64,000 nt of DNA from Deltaproteobacteria bacterium (GTDB lineage: Bacteria > Desulfobacterota > Syntrophobacteria > Syntrophobacterales > Syntrophobacteraceae). The number at the start of each line of letters is the position of its first letter. Positions within the stretch are counted from its first letter, which is position 1. The position numbers and the translations under genes were made by a program. A model generated the notes under the pieces. It was not told where the DNA came from. It did no database searches and saw only the letters and a list, made by a program, of their open reading frames with translations. Shown here piece after piece: positions 25,501 to 33,448 of this stretch. The DNA is taken from assembly GCA_012517315.1 (NCBI GenBank), contig JAAYVE010000030.1, forward strand, positions 22,253 to 86,252, given 5' to 3'.

Positions 25501-26361
25501 GACCCTTTGCTGGTCTGCCGCCGCCATGCGGCCGAAGAGGGGAAGCACGACGGCGTCGGGATAGGACATGTCTTCCAGGCGTTGCACCGTTTCACGGATA
25601 TCGCTTTCCGTGGGCATGAAAATGAGGACATCCCCCCGCCCGAGCCGACCACCGCCCGCGGATCGCAAAGCGTTCACCGCATCGATGGCATGGTCCGCCG
25701 CAGTGCGGTCCTCCCCCTCGGGGTCCGTCTCATCAGGTGGGCGGTACCACACCTCCACGGGGTACATCCTTCCCGACACTTCAATAATGGGAGCACCGTC
25801 GAAAGCCCGGGAAAACTTCTCCGGATCAATGGTGGCCGAAGTGATGACAACCTTGAGGTCTGGTCTTCCGGGAAGCACCCTCTTCACGAGTCCCAAGAGG
25901 AAATCGATGTTGAGGGTCCGCTCATGGGCTTCGTCGATGATGAGGGTGTCGTAGGCCCTGAATGCGTCATCCCTCTGGACTTCCGCCAAGAGAATCCCAT
26001 CGGTCATGAACTTGATCCGGTTCGTCCTGGCCGTCCTGTCCTGGAACCGGATCTTGTGGCCCACGAGCTTCGGGCCCTGTTCCCCCAGTTCTTCGGCAAC
26101 CCGAGCCGCAAGGGCTACGGCGGCGATGCGCCGGGGCTGGGTGCACCCGATGAGACCTCGCGATCCCCTTCCCGCTTCCAGGCACATCTTGGGGATCTGG
26201 GTGCTCTTGCCGGAGCCCGTCTCGCCCACGACCACCACCACCTGCCGCGTTGCAAGGGCCTGCAGGATCTCTTCCCGCTTCTCCAGGATGGGGAGATCTT
26301 GTGGGTAGGAAATACTCAGGGGGCCCTCGGGCCCCCCGTAGAGGTCGGTAGAAAAACGCAT
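22510..26361 (-). CDS. hrpA: ATP-dependent RNA helicase HrpA
   Basis: The 1283-residue DEAH-box helicase contains motif I GETGSGKST, motif II DEAH in LIIDEAHERTLN, motif III SAT, and motif VI QRKGRCGR. They are followed by the HA2/ratchet region, an OB-like region, and the long DUF3418 C-terminal part typical of bacterial HrpA. E. coli HrpA is 1300 residues, so the size fits. The start is the ATG at 26361; the frame is open further upstream to 27072, but that part overlaps the PNP gene and lacks HrpA similarity. HrpA remodels mRNA and rescues stalled ribosomes. The stop codon overlaps the Nudix start. Confidence 0.96.
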   Translation of the reverse strand: MRFSTDLYGGPEGPLSISYPQDLPILEKREEILQALATRQVVVVVGETGSGKSTQIPKMCLEAGRGSRGLIGCTQPRRIAAVALAARVAEELGEQGPKLVGHKIRFQDRTARTNRIKFMTDGILLAEVQRDDAFRAYDTLIIDEAHERTLNIDFLLGLVKRVLPGRPDLKVVITSATIDPEKFSRAFDGAPIIEVSGRMYPVEVWYRPPDETDPEGEDRTAADHAIDAVNALRSAGGGRLGRGDVLIFMPTESDIRETVQRLEDMSYPDAVVLPLFGRMAAADQQRVFSAVSRQKIIVSTNIAETSLTIPGIRYVIDTGLARISAYNARSRTQGLPVMPISRASADQRKGRCGRMEAGICIRLYSEQDYLSRPLYTSPEIQRSNLAEVILRMLYLKLGNIQDFPFLDPPAPAAVKDAFAALRELRAVDEHRRITSLGRMMARFPLDPRLARMLLEARKENCVHEMVILASALSVQDPRERPLEHEARADQVHAAFRDSRSDFVTLLKIWHACWPGWSPEGNARPKGEDGFGGEPEPGSSSPVPPSRSRLKKFCRDHFLSYRRIREWKDVYEEISSILDELGGFHPNPSPAGYENIHRAVLSGYLSHIALRKEKNIYMAARNRQVMLFPGSGLFNRGSAWIVASELVQTSRLFARMAAAVEPEWLESLGGHLCRRSYSEPHWEKKRGQVVAFERVTLYGLPIVERRPIAYDRIKPAEAREIFIRAALVEGEILGRYAFLEHNRWLIRHIEELESRTRRRDLMVDEETVYAFYDSRLPSFSDSRTLDRFIREQGGDALLRMKEEDLLRVMPDRDELSRFPESLEWDEFKFPLRYVFQPGSEEDGVTVRIPVHLLPRLESAFFRWLVPGLLPEKVTALLRGLPKNIRRLLVPLNETVEKVVSRLRHRQGDLYHQLTGCVRELSGFIVPPEAWEAIDIPIHLRMRFEIVGVGGNILGSGRDLERLRSLASRRYEDALWKKAQVDWELEGLTSWEFGDLPTQVELGVDSIGMRRRAWLGLSAESKGVAVRLFSDPASAMAATRAGLMLLYEFTLGSELRQVARGWAIPENMASTVFFMGARGDAGALLQIYIKRELFDLSEPQWPDRRKFERTVESLRGRLHAAGREMVEEVLKVLQAREAARANIVRFHRSTKGNPSVQRCMERILRELEALVPPDFLQRYRRSRVQQLPRYLRAVQLRAERAYAAPEKDALKARQVAVHQERYEKLLEASEKSDPETGAFLEEFHWMIEEFKISVFAPEIKTLYRISEKRLDEKWRQWQLRVKTVS

Positions 26362-26418
26362 GGGCTCCGGTGTCCATGGATCAGGGTGCCATCCGTCTGC
26401 ACAGGGCAGGGCGGAAAA

Positions 26419-26447
26419 GCGGAAAGCCCGGTGACCGGCCTTTCCGC
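26419..26447. repeat. Hairpin between hrpA and the PNP gene
   Basis: GCGGAAAG (26419-26426) pairs with CTTTCCGC (26440-26447). An inner CCGG/CCGG stem follows one mismatch, with a TGA loop. CTTTT-like tracts flank it on both strands. It falls at or near the predicted 5' end of the hrpA mRNA and could be a leader structure or a weak bidirectional terminator. Confidence 0.45.
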
Positions 26448-26456
26448 CTTTTGGGA

Positions 26457-26484
26457 TCTTTACAAATCCCCCCGCATGTGTCAA
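26457..26484 (-). promoter_or_regulatory. Promoter of hrpA
   Basis: On the minus strand a perfect TTGACA (26484-26479) precedes TAAAGA (26462-26457) by 16 bases. The predicted start near 26450 leaves a leader of about 90 bases that begins with the hairpin at 26419-26447. Confidence 0.55.
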
Positions 26485-26529
26485 TTGTCTGGACGGTTTG
26501 TCGCCACAATCTGCAGGAGTCACCGAGCG

Positions 26530-27351
26530 ATGGAAACCTTCAGACAACATGTTGCAGAGGCTGCGGCATTCATCGGGGATCGTCTGCCCAACCAGCCTGA
26601 AACAGGTCTCGTTCTTGGCACTGGACTGGGCGGGGTCGCAGAAATCTTGGAGGAAACCTTTCATTTTTCGTACGGGGAGATCCCCCACTTCCCGGTATCC
26701 ACCGTGGTGAGCCACCGGGGACGACTGCTCTGCGGGAAGCTCTCGGGCAGGCATGTCCTGGCCATGCAGGGCCGTTTCCACCTTTATGAGGGGTATTCCC
26801 CTCTCCAGATTTCCTTTCCCATCCGGGTCATGCGAGAACTGGGTATCCGCCGCCTGTTTCTCTCCAATGCCGCCGGCGGATTGAACCCTTATTTCCGTGC
26901 TGGAGACCTGATGCTCGTCGCCGACCATATCAATCTCACAGGCCAAAACCCCCTCGTGGGACCAAACGTTGACGATTGGGGTCCCCGTTTCCCTGAAATG
27001 GTGGAACCTTACAGCAGACCGCTTCAAGAGCTGGCGGTCATGACTGCCCTTGAAGAAGGGATTCTTCTTCACCGCGGTGTCTTCGCGGGAGTTCTGGGGC
27101 CGAACCTGGAGACGGCCGCCGAAACGCGATTCCTACGAGGCATGGGAGCAGACGCGGTAGGCATGTCCACCGTCATGGAAGTCATCACCGCCGTCCATGC
27201 GGGCCTGGAAGTCCTCGCCATCTCGGCCATCACCAATGTCAACCTTCCCGACTGTTACCGGCCCGCCCCCGTGGAAGAAATCATCGCTACGGCGGAAAAA
27301 ACCGGGCCCAGGCTCATGCAGCTATTCCGCAAGATTCTCGAAAAATTCTGA
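26530..27351 (+). CDS. Purine nucleoside phosphorylase, trimeric PNP family
   Basis: The 273-residue enzyme cleaves purine (deoxy)nucleosides with phosphate to a free base and ribose-1-phosphate. It has the phosphate-loop segment VLGTGLGG, the QGRFHLYEGY stretch, SNAAGGLN, the base-site region GPNLETAAE, and DAVGMSTVMEV followed by AISAITN. In many PNPs the segment after MST is VPE, here VME. Its close coupling to two aminohydrolases similar to MTA/SAH deaminase suggests salvage of inosine-type or methylthioinosine substrates produced by those deaminases. Confidence 0.93.
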   Translation: METFRQHVAEAAAFIGDRLPNQPETGLVLGTGLGGVAEILEETFHFSYGEIPHFPVSTVVSHRGRLLCGKLSGRHVLAMQGRFHLYEGYSPLQISFPIRVMRELGIRRLFLSNAAGGLNPYFRAGDLMLVADHINLTGQNPLVGPNVDDWGPRFPEMVEPYSRPLQELAVMTALEEGILLHRGVFAGVLGPNLETAAETRFLRGMGADAVGMSTVMEVITAVHAGLEVLAISAITNVNLPDCYRPAPVEEIIATAEKTGPRLMQLFRKILEKF

Positions 27352-27368
27352 TTTGTTCGGTGGGAAAC

Positions 27369-28709
27369 ATGATGACGGGATACAGCACGGGGACTCCTGA
27401 CGGCGAACTGGACCTTTTGATCACCAACGGGCTGGTGATCACCCTGGATGACGAAGGTCGACGATTCCAACCCGGCGCGGTGGCCGTTCGGGGCAGTCGC
27501 ATCGCGGAGGTGGGCCCTGCCGCTTCCATCCTCTCCGGCCGCAAGGCGTCAAAGACCATCGACGCCTCAGGGTGCGTGGTCTTGCCCGGATTGATCAATG
27601 CCCACACCCACGCCGCCATGACCCTCTTTCGCGGCCTGGCGGACGACTTGCCCCTCATGGAGTGGCTCCAGAATCACATCTTTCCGGCCGAGGCAAAGCT
27701 CAGGGAGGACTGGGTGTACTGGGGGACTCTGCTGGCCTGCGCCGAGATGGTCCTGTCGGGGACCACCACCTTCTGCGACATGTACCTCTTCGAGCACAAA
27801 GTGGCGGAGGCGGCCAGGGCTGCCGGAATGCGGGCTCTTGTGGGAGAAGTGCTCTACGATTTCCCCTCCCCCCATTACGGTCCCATTGAAAACGGTCTCC
27901 GATTCACAGAATCCCTCATCGAGGAATGGCGATCCGACCCCCTCGTGCGCATTGCAGTGGAACCCCACGCCATCTACACGTGTTCCCCGGAGTTGCTCCG
28001 GAGATGCCACGACCTGGCCACTGCACAAGACACCCCTCTCATCATCCACCTCGCGGAAAGCCAGTGGGAGGTGGAAGAAGTGCTGGCCCGCTATGGCCTC
28101 CGCCCCGTCGCCCACCTGGAGAATCTCGGCCTGCTGGGTCCCCATCTCATCGCAGATCACTGTGTCGCCCTCGATTTTCATGACATGGAGCTTTTGGCGG
28201 AGCACAAGGTGCAGGTGGCCCACAACCCAGAGAGCAACATGAAACTCGCGTCGGGGATCGCCCCCGTGCCCGCGCTTCTGGAAATGGGTGTCAATGTGGC
28301 CTTGGGAACCGATGGCTGCGCCAGCAACAACGACTTGGACCTGCTGGGAGAAATGGACTCGTGCGCGAAACTGCACAAGGTGGCTGGCCAGGATCCCACC
28401 GTCCTCTCTGCGGCCACCGTGCTCTCCATGGCCACGCGCAACGGCGCCAAGGCGCTGGGGATGGAGGGACAGGTGGGTCAACTGGCCCCGGGAATGCTGG
28501 CGGACATCATCGTGGTGGACTTTGAACAACCTCACCTCACTCCCGTGTATGAACCCGCAAGCCACCTCGTCTATGCAGCCCGGGGCGCCGACGTCCGCCA
28601 CACCATCATCCACGGCAGGCTGGTCATGGAAAACCGCAAACTGCTCACCATGGACGTGGGTGAAGTCATGGAAAGGGTCCGGTCCTATGCCCGCATCATC
28701 CGTCCGTGA
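27369..28709 (+). CDS. Aminohydrolase, 5-methylthioadenosine/S-adenosylhomocysteine deaminase type (1)
   Basis: The roughly 446-residue metal-dependent amidohydrolase has HTHAAM near residue 80, the substrate-site AESQWEVEEV, DHCVALDF, NPESNMKLASG and GTDGCASNNDLD, all typical of MtaD-like deaminases. It would deaminate methylthioadenosine, SAH or adenosine. GTG at 27360 and ATGs at 27369 and 27372 are close start candidates; 27369 follows GGTGGGAAAC. It begins 17 bases after the PNP stop, so the genes form one unit. A second related gene follows with 16 bases between. Confidence 0.92.
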   Translation: MMTGYSTGTPDGELDLLITNGLVITLDDEGRRFQPGAVAVRGSRIAEVGPAASILSGRKASKTIDASGCVVLPGLINAHTHAAMTLFRGLADDLPLMEWLQNHIFPAEAKLREDWVYWGTLLACAEMVLSGTTTFCDMYLFEHKVAEAARAAGMRALVGEVLYDFPSPHYGPIENGLRFTESLIEEWRSDPLVRIAVEPHAIYTCSPELLRRCHDLATAQDTPLIIHLAESQWEVEEVLARYGLRPVAHLENLGLLGPHLIADHCVALDFHDMELLAEHKVQVAHNPESNMKLASGIAPVPALLEMGVNVALGTDGCASNNDLDLLGEMDSCAKLHKVAGQDPTVLSAATVLSMATRNGAKALGMEGQVGQLAPGMLADIIVVDFEQPHLTPVYEPASHLVYAARGADVRHTIIHGRLVMENRKLLTMDVGEVMERVRSYARIIRP

Positions 28710-28725
28710 CCAACACCCGCGTCCC

Positions 28726-30087
28726 ATGCCCTTTGCGGACCTGGTCTTAACCCACATCTCCTGGCTCGTGACCTGCGACGGGCAGATGCGGTGCATTCCC
28801 TCCGGCGCCGTTGCCGTGGACGGGGGAGCAATCGTCGGAGTCGGCACCACGGAACAGATTCTATCCCTCTTCAGGGGGCGGGAAACCCTTGCTCTCCCTG
28901 GGTTCATGGTCCTCCCGGGCCTTGTGAACACCCACACCCACGCCGCCATGAGCTGTTTTCGGGGACTGGGGGACGACCTTCCCCTGGACCGATGGCTTCA
29001 TGAAATCATCTTTCCTGCGGAGGCATCTCTCGTCCGTGAGGAAATGGTCTACTGGGGAAGCCTTCTTGCCTCGGTGGAGATGCTCAAAAACGGCATCACC
29101 ACCTTCTGCGACGGCTACTTCTTCGAGGAGGCCGCCGCTAGGGCAGCCCTCGACGCGGGTTCACGGGCCGTTCTCGGCCAGGGGATCCTGGATTTCCCCT
29201 CACCCGATCGGCCGGATCCCCGGACAGGAAGGCAGCGCGCGGAAGCTTTCCTCAAGGCCTTCCCGGATGGTTCGGACCGCCTGTATCCCTCCCTGTTTTG
29301 CCACTCCCTCTACACATGCGCACCGGAAACCCTCCAGTGGGTGAAAGCCTTGTGCAGGGAAAACGACATCCTCTTCCAGATGCACCTCTCTGAAACTGCA
29401 GGCGAAGTGGGACAGCTTCTGGGGACTTACAGGGAAAGGCCCGTTTTCACTTTGGAGCGGCTCGCCCTTCTGGACGAAGGCACCCTCCTTGCCCATTGCG
29501 TCTGGGTGAATCCCGAGGAAACGGCACTGCTGGCGGCGAATGGGGCGGGTGTCTCCCATAACGTGGAAAGCAACATGAAGCTCGCCTCAGGGGTGGCTCC
29601 CATCTCACGGATGCATGAGTCTGGAGTCCGGGTGGGCCTGGGGACGGACGGCTGTGCCAGCAACAATGACCTGGATATCTTTTCGGAGATGGACAAGGCC
29701 GCCAAGCTGCACAAGGTCATGGAGAAGGACCCGCAAACCTGTCCTGCTCCCCGCATCCTGCAGATGGCCACCCGTGACGGGGCCTCCGTCATCGGGTTGG
29801 GAAACCGAATCGGAAGCCTGGAGGTGGGCATGCGGGCGGATTTCGTCGCCATCGACCTGGACCAGCCGCACCTCACTCCCCTCTACGACCCCATCTCTCA
29901 CATCGTTTATGCGGTCAAGGGAAGCGATGTGCGGCACGTCTGGGTGGATGGGCGAAACGTGGTTTGGAACGGAGAAATGCAGACGGTCGATGAGAAACGC
30001 GCCATGGCGGAGGTCCGGCGGCTGGCCGCTCACGTCCGAACTCAGGGTGACCTTCATATGAGCAGGATGAAGTCCTTGTCCTTGTAA
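28726..30087 (+). CDS. Aminohydrolase, MTA/SAH deaminase type (2)
   Basis: The 453-residue product is a diverged tandem relative of the preceding gene. It shares HTHAAM, DDLPLDRWLHE, the metal-site pattern SLYTCAPE, HLSETAGEVGQLL, NVESNMKLASG and GTDGCASNNDLDIF. Keeping all metal ligands means it is probably active, perhaps with a different substrate from its neighbour. The ATG at 28726 lacks a strong ribosome binding site, so translation may depend on coupling. The last 34 bases overlap the convergent cell-wall hydrolase gene. Confidence 0.9.
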   Translation: MPFADLVLTHISWLVTCDGQMRCIPSGAVAVDGGAIVGVGTTEQILSLFRGRETLALPGFMVLPGLVNTHTHAAMSCFRGLGDDLPLDRWLHEIIFPAEASLVREEMVYWGSLLASVEMLKNGITTFCDGYFFEEAAARAALDAGSRAVLGQGILDFPSPDRPDPRTGRQRAEAFLKAFPDGSDRLYPSLFCHSLYTCAPETLQWVKALCRENDILFQMHLSETAGEVGQLLGTYRERPVFTLERLALLDEGTLLAHCVWVNPEETALLAANGAGVSHNVESNMKLASGVAPISRMHESGVRVGLGTDGCASNNDLDIFSEMDKAAKLHKVMEKDPQTCPAPRILQMATRDGASVIGLGNRIGSLEVGMRADFVAIDLDQPHLTPLYDPISHIVYAVKGSDVRHVWVDGRNVVWNGEMQTVDEKRAMAEVRRLAAHVRTQGDLHMSRMKSLSL

Positions 30088-31961
30088 GGGCGCGAACGGG
30101 CACAAACCTCGAAGCCGTTGTTGGAACCGTGCTGATTGGTGTTTCCTTCGATGGTTTCGAAGTTCGCATCGTCAAGGCGGCTCACGATCCCCGTGTGGAT
30201 CCAGTCGGCAGGAGCACCGCGGACGACGAAAAGGGACCCGGGGCGGAGCTTGCTGCGCCTTGCCATGGCATTGGGCAGATCCGCCTCTCGAACCAGCCGC
30301 CCCTCCTTCACCGCATCCGCCACCAGCTTGTCTACGCCCACCTGCCTCTCGATGGGCATGGGAATTCCTAATGCGGCGGCGGCCTGCCCGATGACGTAGC
30401 AGACGAAGCCGGCACACCAGAACTGGCCGGCGCCTTCGCTGCCGTTCATGTAGAGGCGTACCCAGGGCCCGCAGTTTTCTTCCCCCTTTACGATGAACTC
30501 CATCGGGTGCTCGGCCAGATGCCGGCGAGCCACCTTCAGGACCACATCGTAGATGGTCTCACCCACTGCGGGACGGACGGGGGAAATGGCGCGACGCAAG
30601 GGAAGCGTCAGCTCGATCCAGGTTCGCTCGTCCACTTCACCCGTTTCCGCAATCCCCTTTTCCCTCTGAAACCTCTGGACCGCCCCCACGGTCCCCAAAC
30701 CGAAATCGCCGTCGATGTTGGTATTGACCTTGTGGAAACAACACCATTCCTGGACGCGCTGCACCCTGCGCTGTGTCTTGCTGTCCTTCACTCCGGCTTT
30801 GAGAAGCCCGGGAAACTCCAGCTCCCCTCTGGCTGCAGTCTTGGCAAAAGTCGGCACCTGCAGCAGAGCGTCCAAGACGGCCGTTGATTCCATGGCGAGT
30901 CCCACTTCGCCCGAAACTTCGTTCTTCTTCTCGTCCAGGCGCAGGATTTTGCGCTCCAGAAGTCGCTTGAGGAGCACCGCCGCTCCGCACTGCTTCGACA
31001 CGAGATTGGGATCATACTGCTTGTCGGATTTGTACTTGCCCTTTTCGTAATGGTTGGAAAAACTCCACAGGTACGGGGAGGGGAGCCCCATTCTGCGATA
31101 GCCGAGCCCGTTGTAGCGCTCGAAGAGATCCAATGCGTTGGGAAGGGACCAGTCGGTCACCCCGTCGAGCCCGGCGTAGATCAAAGCGTCCATCGCGCTC
31201 TCCATCCAGCTGAACGGAGGTTCCCCCGCTGCGGGACGTCCCCGGGGTTCGTTCAACGTGCGCCCGGAAAGGGGATCGCCGTTGTGAAGATGCGTCTCGA
31301 AGCTGAAGGTGCACTCGAGCCCATGGAGGATCCCCACAAACCACCAAGGGATCCCCAACCTCGCCCCCACCCATTCGTACTTCTTTCGACCATTCAGGAG
31401 CAGCTCCACGTAGAAGCGATCGATTTCCGCCGTTCGTTCCGTTCGAATCCGGCACGATGCAAACAGATCCGCCAACTGCTTCAAATCGGGTTTCATTTCT
31501 GTTTCCGGCGGGGTCGGCGCAATGGGAGGCGTTTCCGCAAAGGCGACTGGAGGCTCCGCTCCTTTCTCAGGTGGCGCCGGGGTCACCGTGGGCGGCGTTG
31601 CCTCCGGCGGGGCCGCGGACGGCGGCGCATCAGGAGCCCGGGGAGGACGGATCTCGTGGGCTGCAGTTCCCTGTATTTCCCCGATACGATTGAACAATCC
31701 CTGCAACTCCCCCAGGATGTGATCGAAAGGCCGCGTGCGGAGGCTGGCGACCGCAGCTTCCAGACTGCCTGCCAGCTGGTTGAGGATTGCGGCCCTCTCG
31801 CTCAGATCCGCAAAATCAACGAGGTCCTTCTGGGTTCTCAATTCCTCGATCTGTTCCCCCAGGGCCTGCTTTTCCTGGGGATCCGTCGTGTCTTGCCTGC
31901 GTTTGCGCAGCACGGCCTCAGCATCGATCAGCAGTTTTCTCACCTCGTTGGCAGTGGGCAT
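30054..31961 (-). CDS. Multidomain cell-wall hydrolase (muramidase-like, PG-binding, CHAP-like)
   Basis: The 635-residue protein starts at an ATG behind AGGAGGAGGT. Its order is an N-terminal helical region (1-110), a Pro/Ala-rich linker (110-165), a lysozyme-like domain with GILHGLECTFSFETHL (likely catalytic Glu) and SPYLWSFSNHY (about 180-340), a PG_binding_1 repeat with DGDFGLGTVGAVQRFQ (about 395-450), and a C-terminal amidase/CHAP-like domain with catalytic-looking Cys in FWCAGFVCYV, His in DWIHTGIV and TIEGNTNQ. No signal peptide is seen, so it may be released by another route or act after lysis. An exported lipoprotein gene precedes it on the same strand, 48 bases away. Confidence 0.82.
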   Translation of the reverse strand: MPTANEVRKLLIDAEAVLRKRRQDTTDPQEKQALGEQIEELRTQKDLVDFADLSERAAILNQLAGSLEAAVASLRTRPFDHILGELQGLFNRIGEIQGTAAHEIRPPRAPDAPPSAAPPEATPPTVTPAPPEKGAEPPVAFAETPPIAPTPPETEMKPDLKQLADLFASCRIRTERTAEIDRFYVELLLNGRKKYEWVGARLGIPWWFVGILHGLECTFSFETHLHNGDPLSGRTLNEPRGRPAAGEPPFSWMESAMDALIYAGLDGVTDWSLPNALDLFERYNGLGYRRMGLPSPYLWSFSNHYEKGKYKSDKQYDPNLVSKQCGAAVLLKRLLERKILRLDEKKNEVSGEVGLAMESTAVLDALLQVPTFAKTAARGELEFPGLLKAGVKDSKTQRRVQRVQEWCCFHKVNTNIDGDFGLGTVGAVQRFQREKGIAETGEVDERTWIELTLPLRRAISPVRPAVGETIYDVVLKVARRHLAEHPMEFIVKGEENCGPWVRLYMNGSEGAGQFWCAGFVCYVIGQAAAALGIPMPIERQVGVDKLVADAVKEGRLVREADLPNAMARRSKLRPGSLFVVRGAPADWIHTGIVSRLDDANFETIEGNTNQHGSNNGFEVCARSRPYKDKDFILLI

Positions 31962-32009
31962 AGCATACCTCCTCCTCACAGGCTCTTCCCCAGGGGAGAG
32001 TCAAGCCGA

Positions 32010-32957
32010 TCAAAGCCCTCGACGCAAGGTGACAATGGCGTTTCGGATACTCTCCGTTCTCGCGCGCAGTTGGTCCGCCGATGCCGCAAGCTCGTGGACG
32101 AACAAAGGGGGGTCGCACCCGTAGGGGTGTTCCATCGCAGCGATCGTGGCACGCAGGGCCGTCCGGGTGTCATCCAGAAGGAGGACCCAGTCGGACAACA
32201 TCTTCCGGTAGGTCTCGATCTGTGCAATGAACACCTGGGCAGTGGCTTTGTCCCCTCTATCCATGGCATCCTTGGCCGAGTCCGCAAGATCCCCGGTCAA
32301 CAGGCCGAAAATGGCGGGCGTACCATCCCGCACGGTCACAAGGATGGCATCGATGTTGGGCTGCTGAGCGACAACGGCATCGCGGAACGCCGCTCGGGAG
32401 GCAAGCGCGACGGCCTGGTCCGCGCCCGCTTTGACAAGGGTGAGCGCCGCACCGACGGCCGGCATGCTCAGGCCGCCAATCACTCTCGCACCTCCCACCG
32501 CATGCAGTGCCTCCTGGACCACGCTCCCGAGAACCGCGGCTTCGCGCTTCAGCTCGCTGAGCGACCGCCCCTCGGCGTAGGCGAGCACGATGTCGTTGAA
32601 AACGGCGACAGCGGCGATGGAACGGCGGAATGCCGCGGTGGCGGGGGGATCGCCCGTCTGGGAGACGTACGGCGCATCTTCGATGTAAAACTGCTCGTCG
32701 AAGCCCGATGCCTTGATGGTCTGGGAGGCAGTGCGCGTCGCGGGAACGGGGGGCAAGCCCCTGAGAAAAAGTTGACGGGCTTTCGCCCGCTCAGCTGCCC
32801 CCATTTCATCGAAGATGGCAGTGGAGGCGACATTCACTCTCTCAAAGGAGTCCCGATACTGCCTGAACTCCGACAAGCCGGCCGTCGATACGCAGCCTGC
32901 CGACATCAAAGCGAAAAGCAGGACCAATGCAAATTGCAGGCTTTTTGAACAGGCCAC
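32010..32957 (-). CDS. Lipoprotein of unknown function, partner of the cell-wall hydrolase
   Basis: The 315-residue product starts at a GTG behind GAGGGTG; an ATG at 32975 is the alternative. The first 22 residues read as a lipoprotein signal peptide ending in MSAGC, with the Cys as the lipidation site. The rest is alanine-rich and helical, without known motifs. I do not recognise the family. Its place just ahead of a peptidoglycan-hydrolase gene suggests a periplasmic partner, a binding factor or an immunity-type protein, which is inference only. Confidence 0.75.
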   Translation of the reverse strand: MACSKSLQFALVLLFALMSAGCVSTAGLSEFRQYRDSFERVNVASTAIFDEMGAAERAKARQLFLRGLPPVPATRTASQTIKASGFDEQFYIEDAPYVSQTGDPPATAAFRRSIAAVAVFNDIVLAYAEGRSLSELKREAAVLGSVVQEALHAVGGARVIGGLSMPAVGAALTLVKAGADQAVALASRAAFRDAVVAQQPNIDAILVTVRDGTPAIFGLLTGDLADSAKDAMDRGDKATAQVFIAQIETYRKMLSDWVLLLDDTRTALRATIAAMEHPYGCDPPLFVHELAASADQLRARTESIRNAIVTLRRGL

Positions 32958-33448
32958 GTTTTCACCCTCGGGCATGATCCGTCGAGACAGCATCTCCAGT
33001 CCCCCCGTCACACGGTGATTAATAGAAACAGATTGGGATTCCAACCGATCGTCTCAGCCCTTTCAGCCTGTCCCGGATCATGATCGGGTAAACAAGAGCG
33101 ACTGAAGGACACCAGAGTTCCAGTACCGCCGCACTTGGCATCCACACGGCTGAAGGATGCCATTGCCGCCTCGTGCAATGCCGCCGGGTGGTGAATGCCT
33201 CATTCCCACTCGGAACAGAAGAGAATTCCGGGAACTCTCAATGAACGATGATGCCGACCTTCGCCTGGAAACCGGAGAAGCACGATGGGATGCTGGGTGC
33301 CAGCCGCCGAAAGCTTATGGGAAAGCCTCTGGAACGAGGCCCATCTTTGCGTAATCGTTGAAAAGCTTTTGAAGATTATGCAGGAAGGAAGAGTGGATCA
33401 CAAGAGCAAAATATGTAACCTGGTGACCATGCTGCCGAGAGGCGTTCC
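32958..33448. other. Intergenic region without a supported gene
   Basis: A short frame of 65 codons (33157-33354) exists but lacks a convincing ribosome binding site and any recognisable motif. I see no RNA gene, repeat or clear promoter here. It separates the lipoprotein gene from the radical SAM gene. Confidence 0.6.

Noticed and set aside
25072..26529. Long plus-strand frame leading into the PNP gene
   Set aside because: It lies opposite the hrpA helicase core and shows no family resemblance; the PNP similarity begins at the ATG at 26530.
26362..27072. Upstream extension of hrpA to 27072
   Set aside because: This part overlaps the PNP gene on the other strand, lacks HrpA similarity, and would sit upstream of the predicted hrpA promoter.
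33157..33354. Short plus-strand frame between the lipoprotein and radical SAM genes
   Set aside because: Weak start context and no recognisable motif.
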